Shown here: positions 28,583-32,993 of the stretch, piece by piece
Layout: each line of letters begins with the position of its first letter
How positions within the stretch are numbered: position 1 is the stretch's first letter
Origin: JBQTJJ01 sp052387235
GTDB taxonomy: Bacteria > Actinomycetota > Acidimicrobiia > Acidimicrobiales > GCA-2861595
Assembly (NCBI GenBank): GCA_052387235.1
Contig: JBQTJJ010000123.1
Span: 1-32,993 of the forward strand
Direction of reading: 5' to 3'
DNA length: 32,993 bases
Translations under genes and position numbers: made by a program
Notes under the pieces: model-generated
Told to the model about the DNA's origin: nothing
The model's database searches: none
Seen by the model: the letters and a program-made list of their open reading frames with translations, nothing else

Positions 28583-29365
28583 GTGTGCCGCTTCCTCGCC
28601 TACCTCGGCCCGCCCGCCTCGCTGGAGGACCTGCTGGTCGCGCCCTCCCACTCCCTGCTGCGCCAGTGCTGGGAGCCACGCCAGCAGGCCAGCGGGGTGG
28701 TGAATGCCGACGGCTTCGGCGTGGGCTGGTACGACCACGCCCGCCGGCCCGAGCCCGCCCTCTACCGCTCCACCCTGCCCATGTGGGCCGACCGCTCGTT
28801 CCTGTCCATGGCCGGCCTGGTGGCCAGCGGGTCGGTGGTGGCGGCCGTGCGCAGCGCCACCCCGCCGCTGCCCACCGAGGTGAGCGCCACGCCGCCCTTC
28901 GCCGCCGGGCCCTGGCTGTTCGCCCACAACGGGGTGGTGGCCGGCTTCCGGGAGGGCGCCGCCGCCCGCCTGCGCCGCACGCTGAGCGAGCGGCGGGAGG
29001 CGGGCATCGCCGGCCCCACCGACAGCGAGGTGGTGTTCGCCCTGGTCCTCGACCGCCTGGATGCCGGCGCCACGCCGGCCGAGGCCCTCACCGGGGCGGT
29101 GGCGGCGGTGCACGAGGCCGTGCCGGGCGGGGGCCACCGCTTGAACCTGGTGCTCTCGGACGGCCGGCGCCTGGCCGCCACCGCCGCCGGCGACTCCCTC
29201 CACGTCCGCGCCGGCGCCGGCGGCACCGTGATGGCGTCCGAGCCCTTCGACGACCACCCGGGCTGGGAGCGGGTGCCGGACGGCTCGGTGGTCGAGGCCG
29301 GCCTCCCGGCCGCGGTCGGAGCCGGTCCGCCCACCCCGGCCGGCATCCGGCGGGCGGCCCTGTGA
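28583..29365 (+). CDS. egtC: ergothioneine biosynthesis glutamine amidotransferase EgtC
   Basis: A 260-aa class II glutamine amidotransferase (Ntn hydrolase) that removes the gamma-glutamyl group from the EgtB product. The protein must begin M-C-R-F-L-A-Y-L: Cys2 becomes the N-terminal nucleophile after Met removal, which fixes the GTG at 28583. N-A-D-G-F-G-V-G-W-Y (about 39-48), A-A-V-R-S-A-T (about 90-96), F-A-H-N-G-V-V (about 113-119), and T-D-S-E (about 146-149) are the family's conserved blocks. The presence of egtC implies that gamma-glutamylcysteine, made by EgtA elsewhere, is used. The stop overlaps egtD by 4 bases. Confidence 0.93.
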   Translation: MCRFLAYLGPPASLEDLLVAPSHSLLRQCWEPRQQASGVVNADGFGVGWYDHARRPEPALYRSTLPMWADRSFLSMAGLVASGSVVAAVRSATPPLPTEVSATPPFAAGPWLFAHNGVVAGFREGAAARLRRTLSERREAGIAGPTDSEVVFALVLDRLDAGATPAEALTGAVAAVHEAVPGGGHRLNLVLSDGRRLAATAAGDSLHVRAGAGGTVMASEPFDDHPGWERVPDGSVVEAGLPAAVGAGPPTPAGIRRAAL

Positions 29366-30342
29366 CCGACGCCACGACCCCCAGGGTCGACGTCCACCTC
29401 GGCCCCGAGGTGCTGGCCGCCGCCCTGCGGGCCGACGTGCGCTCGGGCCTGGCCGCCCCGCCCCGCGAGCTGCCGCCCAAGTGGTTCTACGACGAGCGGG
29501 GCTGCGCCCTGTTCGACGAGATCACCCGCCTCCCCGAGTACTACCCCACCCGCCGGGAGCGGGAGATCCTCACCCGTGAGGCGGCGTCCATCGCCCGCCT
29601 CACCGGCGCCGACACGCTGGTGGAGCTGGGGTCCGGCACGTCCGAGAAGACGCGGCTCCTGCTCGACGCCATGGCCGAGGGCGGCCTGCTACGCCGCATC
29701 GTGGCCTTCGACGTGAGCGAGCCCACCATCCGCGACGCCACCACCGCCCTGGCCGGCGAGTACCCGGGCGCCGAGGTCGTGGGCGTGGTGGGGGACTTCG
29801 ACCACCACCTCGACCGGCTGCCGGAGGAGGGCCGCCGGCTCGTCGCCTTCCTCGGCAGCACCATCGGCAACCTGCGCCCGGCCGAGCGCAAGCGCTTCCT
29901 GGCCGACGTGGCCTCGCAGATGGCACCCGGCGACGCCCTCCTCCTCGGCACCGACCTGGTCAAGGACCGGGCCCGCCTGGAGGCCGCCTACGACGACCGG
30001 GCCGGCGTCACCGCCGCCTTCAACCGCAACGTGCTCACCGTGCTCAACCGCGAGCTCGACGCCGGCTTCGACCCCGGACGCTTCGACCACGTGGCCCGCT
30101 TCGACGAGGACGAGGAGTGGGTGGAGCTGGGCCTGCGGGCCCGCGGGGCCCACGCCGTCGAGATCCCAGACCCCGGCCTCACCGTCGAGCTGGAGGACGG
30201 CGAGCTGGTCCGCACCGAGATCAGCGCCAAGTTCCGCCGGGCGGGGGTCGAGGCCGAGCTGGCCGGCGCCGGCCTGCACCTCACCGAGTGGTGGACCGAC
30301 GCCGGCGGCGACTTCGCCCTCTCCCTCTCCTTCGCCGGCTGA
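29362..30342 (+). CDS. egtD: histidine N-alpha-methyltransferase EgtD
   Basis: A 326-aa SAM-dependent enzyme that trimethylates histidine to hercynine, the first step of ergothioneine synthesis. Family features: P-P-K-W-F-Y-D-E-R-G-C-A-L-F-D-E-I-T, L-P-E-Y-Y-P-T-R-R-E (histidine-binding Tyr), L-V-E-L-G-S-G-T-S-E-K-T (SAM loop), D-V-S-E, F-L-G-S-T-I-G-N, G-T-D-L-V-K-D, and A-F-N-R-N-V-L, plus I-S-A-K-F-R near the end. GTG at 29362 overlaps the egtC stop. It closes the transporter-egtBCD transcript; egtE (the lyase for the last step) is not here. A 20-bp hairpin begins 9 bases after the stop. Confidence 0.95.
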   Translation: MTDATTPRVDVHLGPEVLAAALRADVRSGLAAPPRELPPKWFYDERGCALFDEITRLPEYYPTRREREILTREAASIARLTGADTLVELGSGTSEKTRLLLDAMAEGGLLRRIVAFDVSEPTIRDATTALAGEYPGAEVVGVVGDFDHHLDRLPEEGRRLVAFLGSTIGNLRPAERKRFLADVASQMAPGDALLLGTDLVKDRARLEAAYDDRAGVTAAFNRNVLTVLNRELDAGFDPGRFDHVARFDEDEEWVELGLRARGAHAVEIPDPGLTVELEDGELVRTEISAKFRRAGVEAELAGAGLHLTEWWTDAGGDFALSLSFAG

Positions 30343-30350
30343 CCCCCCGT

Positions 30351-30393
30351 CCCGAGTAAATAGCTCGCCAAAATGGCGAGCTATTTACTCGGG
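30351..30393. terminator. 20-bp perfect hairpin between egtD and the PBP gene
   Basis: CCCGAGTAAATAGCTCGCCA (30351-30370) and its exact complement (30374-30393) are separated by only AAA. The middle of the stem is AT-rich, which stands out here. The TAA stop of the penicillin-binding protein (30385-30387, minus) lies inside the right arm, so the last codons of that gene are part of the terminator. It serves both convergent genes. Confidence 0.8.
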
Positions 30394-32847
30394 AGTGGGG
30401 TGGGACGACGGCGGGCGGGGATCGGGGAGGGCGACCGGCGTGCGGGGCGGGAGGTCGCCGGCGGGGGAGAAGTTGGTGGGCGGGGTGCCGGCGAGGGCGG
30501 CGGTCATGACCTCGCGCCACAGGGGGGCCGCCACCGTGCCGCCGGTGGCGGTGGGCATGGGGGTGCGGGACCTGGGGTCGCCGATCCAGACGGCCGCGGC
30601 CAGGTCGGGGACGGCGCCCACGAACCAGGCGTCGGCCCGGTCCTGGCTGGTGCCGGTCTTGCCGAACGGCTGCCATCCGGGCAGGGCGGCCTGGGTGCCG
30701 GTGCCGGAGGTGACCACCTCCTGGAGCATGGAGCGGACCCTGGCGTTGACGGCCCGGTCGACGGCCCGCGTGGGGTCGGGGGCCCGGCGCAGGATCTCCT
30801 GGCCCCGGTCACCGGTGATGCGCTCGATGAGGGTGGGCCGCACGTAGGCGCCGTCGGCGGCGATGGCGGCGTAGGCGCCGGCCATCTCCAGGGCGGTGAC
30901 GCCGTGGCTCACGCCGCCGAGGGCGATGGCCGGGCCCCGCTCGACGGCCGGGCCCAGGGCGGCCGGCTCGTCGATGCCCAGGCGGCCGGCCACGTCGGCG
31001 AGGCGCTCGGCCCCGGCCGCCACCCCCACCTGGGCCATGGCCGAGTTCACGCTGTCGCGCAGGGCGCCGGCCAGGTCGACGGAGCGATGGTCGCCGTCGC
31101 CGAAGTTGTGGACCTCCCAGTCCTCGGGCTCGAGGTCGAAGGTGACGCCGCTGCGCCCCTCGAGCGTGGTGGCCGGATCGAGGCCCGCCTCGAGGCCGGC
31201 GATGGCGGCCAGCGGCTTGAAGGCGCTGCCGGGCTGGCGCCGGCCGTCGGTGGCCAGCTCCAGCTGGCCCAGGTCGGCGGGGCGGCGGCTGGCCAGGGCC
31301 CGGATGCGCCCCGTGCCCGGCTCCACCACGGCCACCGCCGCGCCGCTCACGTGCATGCGGTCGGCGCCGGCGCCGGCCGCCCGGCGGACGTGGGCCTGGA
31401 GGGTGGGGTCGATGGTGGTCCGCACCGACCACCCACCGGTGCGGAAGCGACGGAGCCGGGTCGCAGGGTCGGGACCGAGCTCGGGCCGGGCCGCGATCTC
31501 GGCCTCCACGGCCCGCACCAGGTCCGGGTCGGCGATGCCGGGGCGGATGGGCTGCGGCGCCACGCCCAGCTCTGCCCCGGACGCGGCGCGGGCCGCCGCG
31601 GGAGAGAGGGCGCCGGCCGCCGCCGCCTCCCGCAGCAGGGCGTTGCGGCGGGTCAGCACCGCGGCCGGGTCGCGCCACGGGTCGAGGCGGGTGGGGGCCC
31701 GGATGAGGGTGGCCAGCAGGGCCGCCTGCTCGGCCCGGAGCTGCCCGGGGGGGAGGCCGAAGTAGGTCTCGGCGGCGGCGGCGATGCCGTAGGCGCCGTT
31801 GCCGAAGTACACCTCGTTCAGGTAGCGGTCGAGGAGCTGGCGCTTGGAGGTCCGGCGCTCCACCGCCACCGTGAGCACGAGCTCCCGTACCTTGCGGAGG
31901 GCGCTGCGGTCGGCCCCCACCAGGTTCTGCTTCACCAGCTGCTGGGTGATGGTCGACGCGCCCTGGGTCACCTGGCCGGAGCGGGCGTTGGCCAGCGCGG
32001 CCCTGACGATGGCGGCCTGGTCGAAGCCGTCGTGCTCGTAGAAGCGCCGGTCCTCGGCCACCGCCACCAGGCGCCGCACGAGCGGCGGCACCTGGTCGAG
32101 CGGCACCAGCCGCCGGTTCTGCCCGCCGTGCACCACCCCCAGCTCGGTCCCGTCGACGGCCGTCACCGTCGACCGCTGGGCGAGGGGGCGGAACGGCGTC
32201 CGGTCGACGGCTGCCAGCGAGGCGGCGGCGCCGAGGAGCGGGCCCGGTGCGAACCAGCCGGCCAGGCCGAGGACGGCCAACAGGACCACCAGGCGGGGTA
32301 CCACCGCCGCCGCCAGCTGGCGCACGGGGACCAGCAGCGGGCGGCTCCAGCGCCAGGCCCGCAGGCCGCCCCTGCCCGTGGCCAGGAGGGCCCGCCCGCT
32401 GCCCCGTTCGGTGGCGCGGGCGAGGGCCCGACCCTTGCGGCCGAGGGCGGGAGCGTCCTGGCGCACGACCTGCTCCCAGCCCCGTGCCGCCTGCTCCTGG
32501 ACCGGGACGAGCGCCGCCGCCAGGCCGGCCAGCCAGGCCCGGGCCCGGCTCGGGAACGTCGCGGGGTCGAGTTCGACGCCGGCCAGGCGCCGGCCCATCC
32601 GGCCGAGGGAGGCGGCCGCGGCCCGGCGAGCCCGCAGCCCGAGGGGGGCGGCGGCGGCCCGGCCGGCGCACGCCCAGGCGCCGGCGTGCCGACCGGCCCG
32701 CCGGCCCAGGGCCGCGGCGCGGCGGAGCCCGAGGAGGGTCCAGGCGCCGGCGTGCCGACCGGCCCGGCGGCCCAGGGCCGCGGCGCGGCGGACCCACGGT
32801 CGGGCCCGGGCGGCGACGTCGGCAGCCAGGGCCGCGGCCACCACCAC
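30385..32847 (-). CDS. class A penicillin-binding protein (transglycosylase/transpeptidase)
   Basis: Builds peptidoglycan at the outer face of the membrane. In the frame from 32847 (820 aa): membrane helix about 183-203; transglycosylase GT51 domain with A-E-D-R-R-F-Y-E-H-D-G-F (Glu265), G-A-S-T-I-T-Q-Q-L-V-K-Q-N, R-K-V-R-E-L and R-Y-L-N-E-V-Y-F-G-N-G-A-Y-G-I; transpeptidase domain with S-A-F-K (Ser541, Lys544), S-V-N (599-601) and K-T-G-T (730-733). The first 180 residues are Ala/Arg-rich, apparently cytoplasmic, and contain a 22-residue tandem repeat; they are far longer than the usual cytoplasmic tail. The start is uncertain: GTG at 32847, ATG at 32598 (residue 84), or upstream beyond the window, since no stop interrupts the frame to the edge. 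The stop lies within the shared hairpin. Confidence 0.88.
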   Translation of the reverse strand: MVVAAALAADVAARARPWVRRAAALGRRAGRHAGAWTLLGLRRAAALGRRAGRHAGAWACAGRAAAAPLGLRARRAAAASLGRMGRRLAGVELDPATFPSRARAWLAGLAAALVPVQEQAARGWEQVVRQDAPALGRKGRALARATERGSGRALLATGRGGLRAWRWSRPLLVPVRQLAAAVVPRLVVLLAVLGLAGWFAPGPLLGAAASLAAVDRTPFRPLAQRSTVTAVDGTELGVVHGGQNRRLVPLDQVPPLVRRLVAVAEDRRFYEHDGFDQAAIVRAALANARSGQVTQGASTITQQLVKQNLVGADRSALRKVRELVLTVAVERRTSKRQLLDRYLNEVYFGNGAYGIAAAAETYFGLPPGQLRAEQAALLATLIRAPTRLDPWRDPAAVLTRRNALLREAAAAGALSPAAARAASGAELGVAPQPIRPGIADPDLVRAVEAEIAARPELGPDPATRLRRFRTGGWSVRTTIDPTLQAHVRRAAGAGADRMHVSGAAVAVVEPGTGRIRALASRRPADLGQLELATDGRRQPGSAFKPLAAIAGLEAGLDPATTLEGRSGVTFDLEPEDWEVHNFGDGDHRSVDLAGALRDSVNSAMAQVGVAAGAERLADVAGRLGIDEPAALGPAVERGPAIALGGVSHGVTALEMAGAYAAIAADGAYVRPTLIERITGDRGQEILRRAPDPTRAVDRAVNARVRSMLQEVVTSGTGTQAALPGWQPFGKTGTSQDRADAWFVGAVPDLAAAVWIGDPRSRTPMPTATGGTVAAPLWREVMTAALAGTPPTNFSPAGDLPPRTPVALPDPRPPSSHPTPE
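32674..32792 (-). repeat. 66-bp-period tandem duplication in the PBP N-terminal extension
   Basis: A 53-base segment at 32674-32726 recurs at 32740-32792 with one mismatch. The period is 22 codons, so the protein shows R-R-A-A-A-L-G-R-R-A-G-R-H-A-G-A-W twice (about residues 20-36 and 42-58). Confidence 0.88.
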
Positions 32848-32859
32848 CGTCTCGGGCGG

Positions 32860-32993
32860 CCGGCGCCGGCCTGCTCCCCCGCCGCCGCGGGCGGCGGAGC
32901 GCTCCGGCGCCGGCCGCGCCCCGGGGGCGCGCGGCCGGCCGCCGGCCGCGGGCCGGCCCGGGGGGCTCGGGTCCGCCCCCCGGGGTCCCCGAC
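32860..32993. other. extremely GC-rich end of the window
   Basis: Almost every base is G or C, with many short palindromes, e.g. CCGCCGCC-GCG-GGCGGCGG (near 32879-32897) and GCGCCCCGGGGGCGC. The PBP frame stays open here without stops, coding only for Pro, Arg, Gly and Ala. I see no separate gene. Either the PBP gene begins upstream of the window or this is a non-coding leader. Confidence 0.5.

Noticed and set aside
2754..32993. Very frequent GCCGGCGCC/GGCGCCGGC words throughout
   Set aside because: Explained by Ala-Gly-Ala and Pro-Ala codons in GC-rich genes; mostly inside coding sequence, with no regular spacing.
1..32993. CRISPR arrays, insertion sequences, phage genes
   Set aside because: No spaced direct repeats, transposase or integrase motifs were seen; all repeats found are short tandem duplications or hairpins.

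Overview
This is a gene-dense, very GC-rich stretch of bacterial chromosome. Together, strongly C/G-biased third codon positions, many GTG starts, 4-base GTGA/ATGA gene overlaps, a ClpS-DUF2017 pair, ergothioneine genes, a caa3-type oxidase and promoters whose -10 box lies directly before the start codon point to Actinomycetota. An Acidimicrobiia-like lineage is my inference; there is no rRNA here to test it.

Layout. Bases 1-2660 are looser, less GC-rich and accessory-like: a cut-off gene end, a Clp N-domain/peptidase S51 fusion, a winged-helix/PD-(D/E)XK nuclease-like gene and a decayed reading frame, next to a tRNA-Glu (2663-2735). Then come an S51-like/CysRS-C-terminal fusion (-), the overlapping pair plsY and degV/fakB (+), and DUF2017, clpS and ctaA (-).

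A long operon on the + strand follows (7728-18163): ctaB, a COX1-like gene lacking the CuB site, a COX3-like gene lacking the usual conserved residues, a membrane-anchored cupredoxin, a TlpA-like thioredoxin, the caa3 oxidase genes ctaC-ctaD-ctaE-coxIV, ctaG and a second thioredoxin. With ctaA divergent, it holds heme A synthesis, the oxidase and assembly factors in one place. The degenerate COX1/COX3 pair with its blue-copper protein is the strongest candidate for an undescribed system.

Next are a DUF427 gene, an ABC ATPase-permease fusion (-) divergent from serS, a YibE/F membrane protein, an orphan ZnuC-like ATPase, a 43-aa membrane protein with sdhC and sdhD (no sdhA or sdhB), and an alpha/beta-hydrolase-like protein lacking its nucleophile. 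A Fur-family regulator is divergent from a nickel/cobalt transporter across a Nur-box-like palindrome; the transporter gene overlaps egtB and continues into egtC and egtD. The window ends with a class A penicillin-binding protein (-) with a long basic N-terminal extension.

Three convergent gene junctions carry long perfect hairpins (5814-5860, 25725-25786, 30351-30393). About ten transcription units begin with a TAnnnT box 6-10 bases before the start codon, suggesting widespread leaderless transcription. Calls rest on reading motifs by eye; no database search or alignment program was run.
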